Positions 26,764-36,215 of a stretch of DNA of 64,000 nucleotides are shown piece after piece (the stretch's first letter is position 1; every line of letters starts with the position of its first letter). Source of the DNA: Fictibacillus arsenicus (GTDB lineage Bacteria; Bacillota; Bacilli; Bacillales; Fictibacillaceae). The position numbers were made by a program, and so were the translations under genes. The notes under the pieces were generated by a model that had not been told where the DNA came from, did no database searches, and saw only the letters and a program-made list of their open reading frames with translations. The stretch covers positions 3,596,001-3,660,000 of the forward strand of contig NZ_CP016761.1 of the NCBI RefSeq assembly GCF_001642935.1. Direction: 5' to 3'.

Positions 26764-26835
26764 TTACTTGAAGCGAAGACTTCAAAATTAAATATTTATG
26801 AAGTTTTTACATCAAAATAAAGGAGGTAATGCATT

Positions 26836-27120
26836 TTGAGAGAACAAGAAGAATTCGTAGAAGATCCCCGATTCGCACAATGTAACAAGGAAATGTGGGC
26901 TACTTTAGGCTTGTTTGTTGTCAACATCCTTCTAGTCGGTGGTATTTCTTTATGGTTTGGACTTAATAAATCGGCTGAATCAATGAGATATATTCTTGGT
27001 TTTCCTGCTTGGTTCTTCTGGGGATGTTTAGTCGGAACCATTGTTTTTTGTATTCTTCCCTATTTTATGATCAAGGTATTTTTTAAAGATATGTCTATTG
27101 AAGCTGAGGATGAAAGGTAG
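26836..27120 (+). CDS. YhdT-family small membrane protein
   Basis: 94-residue protein with two membrane helices (LGLFVVNILLVGGISLWFG and AWFFWGCLVGTIVFCILPYF) and acidic ends. It matches the YhdT family, whose genes sit directly before SSS-type symporters such as panF; the same arrangement is seen here with 11 bases between the genes. It probably assists the symporter. TTG start at 26836, 9 bases behind AGGAGG; the promoter lies about 75 bases upstream. Confidence 0.85.
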   Translation: MREQEEFVEDPRFAQCNKEMWATLGLFVVNILLVGGISLWFGLNKSAESMRYILGFPAWFFWGCLVGTIVFCILPYFMIKVFFKDMSIEAEDER

Positions 27121-27131
27121 GTGTTCTTTAA

Positions 27132-28622
27132 ATGAAATGGGATGTTCTCATACCGATAGTTCTTTCTTTAATTGTTACATTTTTAATTGGAGGTATACTC
27201 CATAAATATATAAAAGTTAAAACCACTAGTTTCCAGGAGGACTACTTTATAGGTGGACGCTCTCTAGGCCCATTTGTGTTAACCTTTACTCTTTTAGCTT
27301 CAGCAGCTAGTGCGGGTACTTTTATTGGCTCTCCGGGAGTGGCCTATAATTCCGGATTTAGCTGGGTGCTTATTTTACTTACACAAGTAGGAATGGGTGT
27401 TTATATTCTAGGAATTCTCGGGAAGAAGTTTGCTATTGTGGCGAGAAAAATTAATGCGGTCACTTTAACGGACTTTTTTAGGGAAAGGTATCAAAGTAAA
27501 GCCGTTGTATTAGGCAGTTCAATAGGAGTTATTCTTTTCATCAGTGCTTATATGGTCGCGCAGTTTGTAGGTGGCGCAAGGATTCTTGAGTCTATTACAG
27601 GATTACCTTATAAAACAGGATTAATAATATTTGGATTGGCAGTTGTTCTTTATACAGTCTACGGCGGTTTTAGAGCAGTGGCAATAACCGATGCGATCCA
27701 GGGTATCATCATGATCTTTGGAGGAGTCCTCCTTTGGATATTCTTTTTGGTTAAAACGGAAGGATTTAGCGGTTTAATTGGCAAGCTGGCTACGGAACAT
27801 CCTGAGATGGTTGAATTGCCAGGACCTTCTGGAGCAACCCCATTAATGCTTTTTTCTTATTTCATGCTTTTCGGAATTGCTGCCATTGGATTACCGCATG
27901 CTTCCGTTAGAGGAATGACCTTTAAAAATACGGAATCCATGCATAAATCGATTATCTACAGCGGATTAGTTATGGCATTATTTAGTATCGGATTCGCTAC
28001 TCTCGGTCCATTCGTAAAGGTATTATATCCAGATATTTCAGTACCGGACATGGCATTACCAACATTAATACTGGATATTATGCCAGGATGGGTAGCTGGA
28101 ATCGTTTTATCAGCACCACTTGCAGCTATTATGTCAACAGTCAACTCTATGCTGCTCGTTACCAGTGCTTCAGTTGTTAAAGATATTTATTTAAACTATA
28201 TCAATCCAAATGCTAGTGAAAAGAAGATTTCAAAGCTTTCCTATTTTACTACGCTCATTATCGGAGTTGGTGTCGTTTTATTTGCCCTAACCCCACCCGA
28301 CTATCTGCAATACCTTGTGGTGTATGCAATCGGTGGTCTTGAGGCTACTTTTTTTGCTCCTATTGTTTTTGGTCTATATTGGAAGAGGGCCACTACATGG
28401 GGGGCAATCGTTTCAATGTACGCAGGATTAATTAGCTATGTTGTTCTTGGCGAGTTGTATCCCAATCCATTCGGAATGCAAACTATTGTGACAGCTACAG
28501 GACTTTCCATTCTAATCATGATAATAGTAAGCTATTTGACGCCTCAACCGTCTCAACAAATTATTAATAAATTCTGGGGTATGCAAAAAAACAGCTCAAC
28601 TATTAAGAAAGCTATTGGATGA
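27132..28622 (+). CDS. sodium:solute symporter (SSS family, PanF-like)
   Basis: Sodium-driven uptake transporter of 496 residues with about 13 membrane helices. Family segments: DYFIGGRSLGPFVLTFTLLA, SAASAGTFIGSPGVAYNSG, VYGGFRAVAITDAIQGIIM and the sodium-site-like LAAIMSTVNSMLLVTSAS. Its pairing with a YhdT protein recalls pantothenate permease, but the genes behind it concern D-amino acids and N-acyl amino acids, so an amino acid derivative or dipeptide is the more likely substrate here. That assignment is inference from context. Confidence 0.9.
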   Translation: MKWDVLIPIVLSLIVTFLIGGILHKYIKVKTTSFQEDYFIGGRSLGPFVLTFTLLASAASAGTFIGSPGVAYNSGFSWVLILLTQVGMGVYILGILGKKFAIVARKINAVTLTDFFRERYQSKAVVLGSSIGVILFISAYMVAQFVGGARILESITGLPYKTGLIIFGLAVVLYTVYGGFRAVAITDAIQGIIMIFGGVLLWIFFLVKTEGFSGLIGKLATEHPEMVELPGPSGATPLMLFSYFMLFGIAAIGLPHASVRGMTFKNTESMHKSIIYSGLVMALFSIGFATLGPFVKVLYPDISVPDMALPTLILDIMPGWVAGIVLSAPLAAIMSTVNSMLLVTSASVVKDIYLNYINPNASEKKISKLSYFTTLIIGVGVVLFALTPPDYLQYLVVYAIGGLEATFFAPIVFGLYWKRATTWGAIVSMYAGLISYVVLGELYPNPFGMQTIVTATGLSILIMIIVSYLTPQPSQQIINKFWGMQKNSSTIKKAIG

Positions 28623-28645
28623 ATATAGAGAGGTAATAAACCAAC

Positions 28646-29509
28646 ATGAAACAGCTTAAAGAAAGAATCAGAATTAACTTCGAACAATTAACAAAAAGGC
28701 AACAAATCGTTGCTAAATATATAAGTGACAATACCGAAAAAGTTGCTTTTTATACAGCTAAGGAACTAGGAGATATAACTAACACGAGTGAATCGACGGT
28801 AATACGTTTTTGCTACAACCTTGGATTTTCCGGTTACAGCGATCTGCAAAAACTGATCCAAGACACCGTTTTAAGCGAAAAACAAAAGGCACCACTAGAA
28901 AACTATCTGAATTCCACTGGTTCAATCATACAAAGCAATCATCTTGTAGAACACACACTGACTGAAGACATAGCTTATATCAGCAAACTATCTTCTTCTA
29001 TAAATGAAGAATACTTACAGTCTATTATTAAAAAAATAATAGATTCAGAGAACCGTTTTGTAGTGGGATTCAGAAGTTCACATGCACCAGCTAGCTGGCT
29101 CACATTCAGTTTGAATGTCGTGATTGGCAAAACCCAAATGTATCGAGGTGATACAGATGATGCGATCTATTTAATATCACAGATTACAGATAAAAGTTTA
29201 GTAATCGCATTCTCCCTCCCTCGCTATACACAAGAGACCGTAACCTTTGTTAAAGCAGCCAAGAAAAAAGGAGCAACTATACTCGCTATAACAGATGACG
29301 AACTTTCACCGGTTGGTATTCATGCAGATTATATATTGAAAGTGGAGACCCCTTCCCCATCTGCTTTGAAAGGGATGCCTATTATTTTTTCACTTCTCAA
29401 TGTATTAGTTAACGGAGTAGCCGTTACTGGATGGGATGAAGTACAAAAGAGATTGGAAGAATACGAGAATATAAGCCAAGACTTCTCCCCTTTTGTAAAA
29501 CCGGATTAA
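28646..29509 (+). CDS. RpiR-family transcriptional regulator (HTH plus SIS domain)
   Basis: 287 residues. The N-terminal helix-turn-helix is RpiR-type (LTKRQQIVAKYISDN, then TAKELGDITNTSESTVIRFC and GFSGYSDLQ), and the C-terminal half is a SIS domain, usually a sugar-phosphate sensor (VVGFRSSHAPA, VIAFSLPRYTQETV, AAKKKGATILAITDDELSP). It lies inside the operon it probably controls, between the symporter and racemase genes. RpiR proteins next to N-acyl amino acid genes may respond to a non-sugar ligand; the ligand here is unknown. Confidence 0.9.
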   Translation: MKQLKERIRINFEQLTKRQQIVAKYISDNTEKVAFYTAKELGDITNTSESTVIRFCYNLGFSGYSDLQKLIQDTVLSEKQKAPLENYLNSTGSIIQSNHLVEHTLTEDIAYISKLSSSINEEYLQSIIKKIIDSENRFVVGFRSSHAPASWLTFSLNVVIGKTQMYRGDTDDAIYLISQITDKSLVIAFSLPRYTQETVTFVKAAKKKGATILAITDDELSPVGIHADYILKVETPSPSALKGMPIIFSLLNVLVNGVAVTGWDEVQKRLEEYENISQDFSPFVKPD

Positions 29510-29536
29510 GATTAGCTCAATGAAAGGAATACACTC

Positions 29537-30667
29537 ATGGAAATTGAAAACATCGATCTGCATCGGTTAAAAATGCCTTTAAAAACACCTTTTGAAACAA
29601 GTTTTGGAAGATTGACCTACAAAGATTTTTTGGTGGTATGTGTGAATGGTGAAGGTCAAACAGGATATGGGGAGAGTGTATCATTGCCTTTCCCTATCTA
29701 TAATGAAGAAACAACTGACACTGTAAAATATATGCTTAAAGAATTCTTCATCCCTAAGCTCCTGAAACTTGATGGGATCGATCATCCCGAACAATTGCAG
29801 TCTATTTTTAAACCCATTCGTCGTAATCAAATGGCAAAAGCTGCGATTGAAGGTGCTGTATGGGACTTGTATTGCAAGAAAAAAGGAATATCTCTTTCTG
29901 AAGCCTTAGGGGGAACCAAGAAAGAAATTGATGTAGGTGTAAGTATTGGGATTGAGCCCGGAATACCTGAAGTTTTAGAGAAGGTAGAAACATTTATTAA
30001 TCAGGGCTATAAAAAGATCAAGCTGAAGATTAAACCTGGTTTCGACTTAGAACCGATAGCAGCTATAAGGGACCGGTTCGGGTCTGATATCCCGCTCATG
30101 GCTGATGCAAACTCTGCTTATACCCTTGAAGATATCCATTTGTTAAGACAACTTGATCCTTTTCATTTAATGATGATTGAGCAGCCACTTGCTCATGATG
30201 ACATTATTGATCACGTGAAATTGCAAAGTGAACTCTCAACACCTATCTGCTTGGATGAAAGTATCCATTCCTATGAAGATGCAAGAAAAGCAATTGAAAT
30301 TGGAGCTTGTAAAATAATCAACATTAAAATTGGACGCGTTGGTGGTTTGGCAGAGGCAGTAAAAATACACGATTTATGTAAGAGTAATGGAATCCCCGTA
30401 TGGTGTGGCGGCATGCTTGAGGCAGGTATCGGACGTGCCCATAACATTGCACTTTCATCATTGGATAATTTTCTTATTCCTGGTGACACTTCTGCCTCAA
30501 ACCGGTATTGGGAAACAGATATTGTTACACCAGAGGTTGATTTCCTTCGTCCTGGAACATTAGCTGTTCCTGATGGTTATGGAATAGGATATGAGATCAA
30601 CGAAAAAGTAATGGAGAAATATAGGCTGGAAACCGAATCATTCTCAAAAGAAAAGTCTATCTATTAA
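29537..30667 (+). CDS. menC: N-succinylamino acid racemase / o-succinylbenzoate synthase family enzyme
   Basis: Enolase-superfamily enzyme of 376 residues, strongly like the Geobacillus NSAR/OSBS proteins in my memory: KTPFETSFGRL, RRNQMAKAAIEGAVWDLY, LGGTKKEIDVGVSIGI and CGGMLEAGIGRAHNIALSS. Catalytic Lys residues are in IKLKIKPG and INIKIGRVGG; the metal ligands are in MADANSAY, MIEQPLA and CLDESIHS. Members of this subgroup are often named MenC, but the neighbours here (GNAT and M20 genes, no menaquinone genes) fit the racemase role: turning N-succinyl-D-amino acids into the L-form. The MenC activity may be retained. Confidence 0.88.
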   Translation: MEIENIDLHRLKMPLKTPFETSFGRLTYKDFLVVCVNGEGQTGYGESVSLPFPIYNEETTDTVKYMLKEFFIPKLLKLDGIDHPEQLQSIFKPIRRNQMAKAAIEGAVWDLYCKKKGISLSEALGGTKKEIDVGVSIGIEPGIPEVLEKVETFINQGYKKIKLKIKPGFDLEPIAAIRDRFGSDIPLMADANSAYTLEDIHLLRQLDPFHLMMIEQPLAHDDIIDHVKLQSELSTPICLDESIHSYEDARKAIEIGACKIINIKIGRVGGLAEAVKIHDLCKSNGIPVWCGGMLEAGIGRAHNIALSSLDNFLIPGDTSASNRYWETDIVTPEVDFLRPGTLAVPDGYGIGYEINEKVMEKYRLETESFSKEKSIY

Positions 30668-30685
30668 ATAACAGGAGGTTTATCT

Positions 30686-32293
30686 ATGTTAGATTATATT
30701 ATTAAAAATGGACATGTTTATGACGGAACGGAAAATCCTTGGACAAAATCTGATATTGGAATTAAAGACGGTATCATTAGCAGAATTGGTGATTTATCCA
30801 GTGAGAATGCAAAACAAGTGATTCAGGCAGAAAAACTTGCTGTAACTCCCGGTTTTATTGACACGCACGTTCATTCAGACCTTCTTTGTACGAAACCTGA
30901 AATTCATAAAATCAAAGTTTTACAAGGAGTTACTACAGAGTTATTTGGACAGGATGGTATTTCAGTAGCTCCAGTATCTGAAACAACCAAACCTCTTTGG
31001 CAGAAGCAACTTAAAGGGTTAAACGGTGATATAGGAGATTGGCCTTGGAATACAATTGAAGAATACCTAAATTTTTTAGATCACTCAGATATAGCCGGGA
31101 ATGCCACTTACCTCGTTCCTCACGGGGCTGTACGTACATTAGTTATGGGCTTTGACGGAAGAAAAGCCACCACAGAAGAAATGATTCAAATGAGGGAGTT
31201 GGTTGAAGAAGGGATGAAACAAGGCGCTGTCGGTCTTTCATCCGGACTTGTCTACCCTCCAAACGTTTACTCATGCAAAGAAGAACTGATTGAAATCTGC
31301 AAAGGCGCCTCAAAATATGATGGTTGTTTTGTTGTCCACATTCGTAATGAAAGTAATAAGTCTTTGGAAGCACTAGAGGAAGTCATTGATGTGGCAAGAC
31401 AGTCGGGTGTGAGACTTCATGTTTCCCATTTTAAAGTTGCAGGAAAAGTGAATCGTAAAAAATATGAACAGGCTCTTATCAGAATGGATGAAGCAAGGAA
31501 TGAAGGGATAGAAGTAACGTTTGACCAATACCCTTATACAGCCGGGTCAACCGTTTTTCATGCTATCTTACCTCCATGGATGCATTCGGGCGGAACTTCA
31601 AACTTGCTTGAAAAATTAAAGGATTCCGAAGTACAGGCTAGGATAAAAGATGATTTTAAAAATAACTCAGACTTTGAAAATTGGGTGTTGAATTGCGGAT
31701 GGGAGAATATAGTCCTTACTTCTGTTACAACAGAAAACAATCGCTGGGTGGAAGGGAAGAACATGATTAAAATAGCTGAATCATTAAATCTTGAACCTGC
31801 TGATGCTGCATTCAAACTCCTCCTTGAAGAAAATGGCGGAATTACTATGCTTATTCATTGGGGTGATGAAGAAGTTATTACGGGTGGTATGAAGCATCCT
31901 TTGCAAATTGTAGGTTCGGACGGAATCTTCGGAGGTAAACCTCACCCACGATTGTATGGGACGTATCCAAGAGTGTTGGGACACTTTGTCAGAGAGAAAC
32001 AAGCCCTTACACTTGAACAAGCCATACGGAAAATGACCGGTGCACCTTCCCAATTGCTGCGTTTGAAAAATAGAGGTCTCCTGCGAGAAGGTTATGCAGC
32101 AGATATTGTTATTTTTGATCCGCAAACTATACAGGATAATGCTACTTATGAAGACCCGTTACAGGAACCAACTGGAATTCACTATGTTTTTGTTAATGGT
32201 CAATTAGCAGCTGAGAACGGAAATTATTTAGGGGTAACCGCTGGGAGAGTGTTACGACGGGAGTCTGAATATGCTAAAAACATATCAGTTTAA
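30686..32293 (+). CDS. N-acyl-D-amino-acid deacylase (D-aminoacylase)
   Basis: Zinc amidohydrolase of 535 residues, cleaving N-acyl-D-amino acids to the free D-amino acid and a fatty or acetic acid. The amidohydrolase motif GFIDTHVHSDLLC is near residue 55; LHVSHFKVAGK supplies another ligand His, IVGSDGIFGGKPHPRLYG the metal Asp region, and GYAADIVIFDP closes the beta-sandwich. ATG at 30686, 7 bases behind AGGAGG. It feeds D-amino acids into the succinylation-racemisation steps encoded by its neighbours. It overlaps the GNAT gene by 23 bases. Confidence 0.92.
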   Translation: MLDYIIKNGHVYDGTENPWTKSDIGIKDGIISRIGDLSSENAKQVIQAEKLAVTPGFIDTHVHSDLLCTKPEIHKIKVLQGVTTELFGQDGISVAPVSETTKPLWQKQLKGLNGDIGDWPWNTIEEYLNFLDHSDIAGNATYLVPHGAVRTLVMGFDGRKATTEEMIQMRELVEEGMKQGAVGLSSGLVYPPNVYSCKEELIEICKGASKYDGCFVVHIRNESNKSLEALEEVIDVARQSGVRLHVSHFKVAGKVNRKKYEQALIRMDEARNEGIEVTFDQYPYTAGSTVFHAILPPWMHSGGTSNLLEKLKDSEVQARIKDDFKNNSDFENWVLNCGWENIVLTSVTTENNRWVEGKNMIKIAESLNLEPADAAFKLLLEENGGITMLIHWGDEEVITGGMKHPLQIVGSDGIFGGKPHPRLYGTYPRVLGHFVREKQALTLEQAIRKMTGAPSQLLRLKNRGLLREGYAADIVIFDPQTIQDNATYEDPLQEPTGIHYVFVNGQLAAENGNYLGVTAGRVLRRESEYAKNISV

Positions 32294-33128
32294 AGAAATA
32301 AAAGAACTGCATCATTTACAGGAAGCAGTTAAACTTCAAATGGAAACATGGGGAAAAGAAGTGATATCTTCTCTTCCCCACTTAGTAGCTGCCATTCATA
32401 ACGGAGGTTGTGTAATTGGTGTTCTGGAAGATGAACGTTTAATCGGTTTTTGTTATGGTTTTCCCGGTATTAGTGAAACACATCCAAAACCTTATTTAGT
32501 TTCACACATGATGGCTATACATCCTGACTATCAGAATCAAAAACTAGGTGAAAAATTAAAGTTTAAACAAAGGGAATGGGCCATAGATAAGGGCTACGAA
32601 AGAATGAATTGGACCTTTGACCCGTTAGAAATTAAGAATGGTTATCTTAACCTTACAAAGCTAGGTGGTCATGTAAAAACGTATATCAAATCCTATTATG
32701 GCGAGATGAATGACAAGCTTAACAAGGGTACGCCTTCTGATCGATTCCTGTTGGAATGGGAACTGCAATCTCCTGTTGTTATTGAGGCTTCTAAAGGACA
32801 AAAAAACACTTCACCTCGGTGGAATAACTATCCCTTATTTTTAAATTTCTCACTAAATGGAGAAATACCACATGCAGAGAGTATTAAAAAACTTTCTGAT
32901 GAAAGTGGAGTTTTAGTTCCCGTACCTAAACAGATTCAAAGACTGAAAAAAATATCCCCTGAAACAGCCTTCAACTGGCGAATGGAGATTAGAAATGCAG
33001 TTACAAAACTTCTCTCTAACGATTACATCTTAAGGGGTGTTTTATTAGACACGGAAATTGGCTATTATGTCTTTGAAAAATCAGGGGTGAATTTAAATGA
33101 AAGCTATAAAACGCTGGACAAATCATAA
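32271..33128 (+). CDS. GNAT acyltransferase, probable D-amino acid N-succinyltransferase
   Basis: 285 residues, GNAT fold of the COG3375 type. RLIGFCYGFPGI and SHMMAIHPDYQNQKLGEKLK form the acyl-CoA binding block; MNWTFDPLEIKNGYLNLTKLG is a distinctive conserved stretch of this group. In the Geobacillus pathway described by the Gerlt group a protein of this kind succinylates D-amino acids before the racemase acts; the neighbours here are the same, so I infer that role. The C-terminal 100 residues are less conserved. It overlaps both neighbours, which suggests coupled translation. Confidence 0.82.
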   Translation: MLKTYQFKEIKELHHLQEAVKLQMETWGKEVISSLPHLVAAIHNGGCVIGVLEDERLIGFCYGFPGISETHPKPYLVSHMMAIHPDYQNQKLGEKLKFKQREWAIDKGYERMNWTFDPLEIKNGYLNLTKLGGHVKTYIKSYYGEMNDKLNKGTPSDRFLLEWELQSPVVIEASKGQKNTSPRWNNYPLFLNFSLNGEIPHAESIKKLSDESGVLVPVPKQIQRLKKISPETAFNWRMEIRNAVTKLLSNDYILRGVLLDTEIGYYVFEKSGVNLNESYKTLDKS

Positions 33129-34275
33129 AAGCCAACTCATTTTTGATATATTTAACTATTTAAATACAAATCCAGAGGTTAGTTGGAAAGAAGAAAAAAC
33201 AAAGGAATTTATCCTAAAGGAAGCTCAAAAATTAGATTTTGAAGTTGAAACATTTGAAAATCATTGTGGTGTTGTCTTAAATTGGTACGGTGAAGAAAAT
33301 GGAAGAACAATAGCACTTCGAGCTGACATGGATGCTTTATGGCAGAATGTTGATGGAAAGTGGAAAGCCAATCATTCATGTGGGCATGATGCCCATATGA
33401 CAATGACTTTAGCCGCAGCTCATTGTTTAAAACAATTGGGCTTTAAACCGTTGTCAGGAAATGTGAAATTTATTTTTCAGCCCGCAGAAGAGACTGGAAA
33501 AGGCGCATTGGCTCTAATTCAAAATAAAGCCATAGATAATGTCGATTATTTGCTCGGTATCCATGTTCGCCCCAAAATAGAAATGAATATGTCACAAGCA
33601 TCACCCGCCATTTATCATGGTGCAGCTGCTCTTTTAAAAGGAACGATAAAAGGGGTTCAGGCACATGGTTCAAGACCCAATTATGGAATTAACGTTATTG
33701 ATTCATTAGGTTCCATAATCTCTGCTGTTAACGCTGTAAAAGTAGATCCTACAATACCTAGCTCAGTTAAGGTTACTCAGGTCCATGCAGGTGGAAGTAA
33801 TATCAATATTATTCCGGATGAAGCTACATTTTGTATAGATGTACGGTCACAAACAAACAAATCCATGGAAGAACTCCTTAGGAAAGTAAATTCTGCGGTT
33901 TTATATGCTGGTAAAGCCAATGGTGCAGAAGTGAATTTAGAAATTAGTGCTCAAATGGCTGCAGCAAATCGGAGCACTGAAATGGAGGCTATTATTAGTT
34001 CTGTTATTACTGATATCCTTGGAACTGAAGCACTTGTCCCTCCTCCTGTCACACCTGGCGGAGAAGATTTTCATTTTTATACGACCGAGTATCCTAATTT
34101 AAAAGCAACAATGATTGGGTTAGGAACTGATCTAAAGCCAGGACTCCACCATCCAACTATGACTTTCAATCACGACTCTATAATAAATGGCACCGCGTTA
34201 CTCGCCGCTTCCATTATTAAGCTGTTTGAACATACAGGGAACAAAGCGGTGTATGATCATCTTAGTATCTCATAG
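33097..34275 (+). CDS. M20-family metallo-deacylase, probable N-succinyl-L-amino acid desuccinylase
   Basis: 392 residues. M20D motifs: ALRADMDALWQNVDG, then CGHDAHMTMTLAAA with metal-binding His and Asp, FIFQPAEETGKGALALI with the catalytic Glu, and GGEDFHFYT near residue 330. AHGSRPNYGINVIDSL is the dimerisation region. The likely job is to remove the N-acyl group of the racemised L-product, the last step to the free L-amino acid; a general aminoacylase is possible too. ATG at 33097, 7 bases behind AGGGGTG inside the previous gene; a strong terminator follows. Confidence 0.9.
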   Translation: MKAIKRWTNHKSQLIFDIFNYLNTNPEVSWKEEKTKEFILKEAQKLDFEVETFENHCGVVLNWYGEENGRTIALRADMDALWQNVDGKWKANHSCGHDAHMTMTLAAAHCLKQLGFKPLSGNVKFIFQPAEETGKGALALIQNKAIDNVDYLLGIHVRPKIEMNMSQASPAIYHGAAALLKGTIKGVQAHGSRPNYGINVIDSLGSIISAVNAVKVDPTIPSSVKVTQVHAGGSNINIIPDEATFCIDVRSQTNKSMEELLRKVNSAVLYAGKANGAEVNLEISAQMAAANRSTEMEAIISSVITDILGTEALVPPPVTPGGEDFHFYTTEYPNLKATMIGLGTDLKPGLHHPTMTFNHDSIINGTALLAASIIKLFEHTGNKAVYDHLSIS

Positions 34276-34292
34276 AGTCTTGATTGAACTTT

Positions 34293-34331
34293 AAAGAGGA
34301 TGACCAAAACTTGCTCGTCATCCTCTTTTTT
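34293..34331 (+). terminator. terminator of the D-amino-acid operon
   Basis: AAAGAGGATGAC (34293-34304) pairs with GTCATCCTCTTT (34317-34328), followed by more T. Confidence 0.9.
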
Positions 34332-34441
34332 TATGGAATCATGTAAAGTTTTGAAACAAAACTGTTCTTATTTTGAATGTCGAAGGTTATTTGGATGCTT
34401 TTGAGCAGCTGTTTTAATGCCTGGAAGACCAAACACGAAAT

Positions 34442-34533
34442 AAATTCACTTATTTACAGATAATTTCACGAGATTTACTAATAATTTCACGAGAATTTAT
34501 CATAATTTCACGAATTTTTGCCGGAATTTCACA
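34442..34533. repeat. 21-bp-period repeat array 2 (AATTTCACGA cores)
   Basis: Cores AATTTCACGA begin at 34462, 34483 and 34504, and a one-base variant at 34525: exactly 21 bases apart. A weaker unit (AAATTCACTT) begins at 34442. The bases between cores vary. It lies between the convergent M20 and D-serine dehydratase genes, a 365-base stretch with no gene. Confidence 0.85.
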
Positions 34534-34640
34534 GAAATTAAAATATACTCGCGAGCCGACACCGCTCGACACACTCCACAACCAGAAAGACGTAAAGCAA
34601 AGTTCTTATAGGTCAGCCCCCTTTTAAAATTTGTAGCTGA

Positions 34641-35987
34641 TTAATTTATTGTAAACCCTTTTTGGTAATATTCCTTCATCACTTCACTCGGAACCATATT
34701 CCCCCCAGTTCCCCATACAATATGTGATCCACTTTCCATTTTTTCCTGCAATTTATGTTTCGTTACGTATTCTTGACCATCCCGGTGAGAATGGAGCTGA
34801 ATAGGCCCATAAAAACCTGCAAGTGCAGATGGCTCAAAGTAAATATTTTCCTGATCTGCAAGTGTTCGGAGGAAAGAATATAGTCTCTCGTCTTGAATGG
34901 TATAGCAGCCGCTCAGCTGATGACCAATCATGTTGCCAACAAAACTCGAAGGTCTGCCAACTGCTAATCCATCAGCATCAGTAATATTGTCAATACCAAG
35001 CTCCTGTACTGAAATTTTATCTTGTAACCCTGTCATTTGACCGATTAAAAAACATGGCGAATGTGTCGGTTCTGCAAAAAAACAATGAACATGTTCACCA
35101 AATTCCATTTTTAAACCAAACGTGATTCCTCCGGGTCCTCCACCAACCCCACAAGGAAGATAAACAAATAACGGATGTTCTTCGTTAACCGAAATATTCA
35201 TTTCATCAAGTTGCTTTTTTAATCTTGAACCCGCTACAGCATATCCTAAAAAGAGATCCTTAGAGTTTTCATCATCAATAAAATAACAAGCAGGATCCGA
35301 AGCTGCCTGTTTTCGTCCCTCTTCAACTGCTTTGCTGTAGTCTGACTCATACTCTATCACGTTAACTCCCTTGCTCCTCAATAGGTCTTTTTTCCACTGT
35401 TTCGCATCCGCAGACATATGTACAGTCGCTTTAAAACCTAAACGAGCACTTATAATACCAATACTTAATCCTAAGTTACCTGTTGAACCAACTGCAATTG
35501 AGAATTGAGAGAAAAATTGTTTGAATCTTGGATAATCTAAGACTGCATATGAATCTGAAAAAGTAAGCATATCGTGTTCAATGGCAAGTTTTTCTGCATG
35601 TTTTAGTACTTCATAGATTCCGCCTCTTGCCTTTATGGACCCTGATATAGGTAAGTGACTATCACATTTTAATAGGAGCTTGCCTTTTATATCAATCTCA
35701 TAATCTTTTTCCAGAACTCTTTTCATTTTTGGGATTTCAATAAGAGGAGACTCGATGATCCCTTTAGCTGGAGTCGTTTCAGGAAAGGCTTTTTCAATGA
35801 ATGGAGCAAACCTTTTTAAACGTTCTGAAGCATCGACAATGTCCACTTTACTTAAAGAGGAATTCGGGTTATTGGAAGCATCATTTTTATTGATCCAGAA
35901 AACTTCTTTTGTTTTTATTATTTCATCTAGATGTGGATAAGCTTCTATCCATTCTTCAATTCTTTTTCCCTCGATTACCTTGTTCAT
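34641..35987 (-). CDS. dsdA: D-serine dehydratase
   Basis: PLP enzyme of 448 residues turning D-serine into pyruvate and ammonia, which also detoxifies D-serine. The PLP Lys is in [30 protein letters not shown] is the phosphate cup, and [16 protein letters not shown] the glycine-rich cofactor loop. [13 protein letters not shown] in the N-terminal part matches DsdA. It faces the D-amino-acid operon from the opposite strand, so the two may share a D-amino-acid diet though not a transcript. I could not define its promoter with confidence. Confidence 0.94.
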   Translation of the reverse strand: MNKVIEGKRIEEWIEAYPHLDEIIKTKEVFWINKNDASNNPNSSLSKVDIVDASERLKRFAPFIEKAFPETTPAKGIIESPLIEIPKMKRVLEKDYEIDIKGKLLLKCDSHLPISGSIKARGGIYEVLKHAEKLAIEHDMLTFSDSYAVLDYPRFKQFFSQFSIAVGSTGNLGLSIGIISARLGFKATVHMSADAKQWKKDLLRSKGVNVIEYESDYSKAVEEGRKQAASDPACYFIDDENSKDLFLGYAVAGSRLKKQLDEMNISVNEEHPLFVYLPCGVGGGPGGITFGLKMEFGEHVHCFFAEPTHSPCFLIGQMTGLQDKISVQELGIDNITDADGLAVGRPSSFVGNMIGHQLSGCYTIQDERLYSFLRTLADQENIYFEPSALAGFYGPIQLHSHRDGQEYVTKHKLQEKMESGSHIVWGTGGNMVPSEVMKEYYQKGFTIN

Positions 35988-36084
35988 TATAATTGATTAC
36001 CTCCTTCTTAAGATTAAGGTAAAGATATTATGAAACTTCTAATACTTACTTTAATTTTATCAGTTATAAGAAAAGTAAAAAAGC

Positions 36085-36112
36085 AAGGGGACAGACCCGG
36101 GTCTGTCCCCTT
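36085..36112. repeat. GGGGACAGACCC palindrome, copy A (also a terminator)
   Basis: A perfect 28-bp palindrome: AAGGGGACAGACCC followed at once by its reverse complement. On the minus strand a T-run (GCTTTTTTAC) follows, so it can end the heparinase-to-YesL operon. Related copies lie at 56910, 59007 and 60276. Confidence 0.85.
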
Positions 36113-36215
36113 ACATTTTTTATTATGAAACCACTACGCAAAAATCCCTTGAGACTCTTGATCTTTGAAGGTCATGCATATTTTTTACGAGTATAAGGTT
36201 AACCCAAAGGTCACT

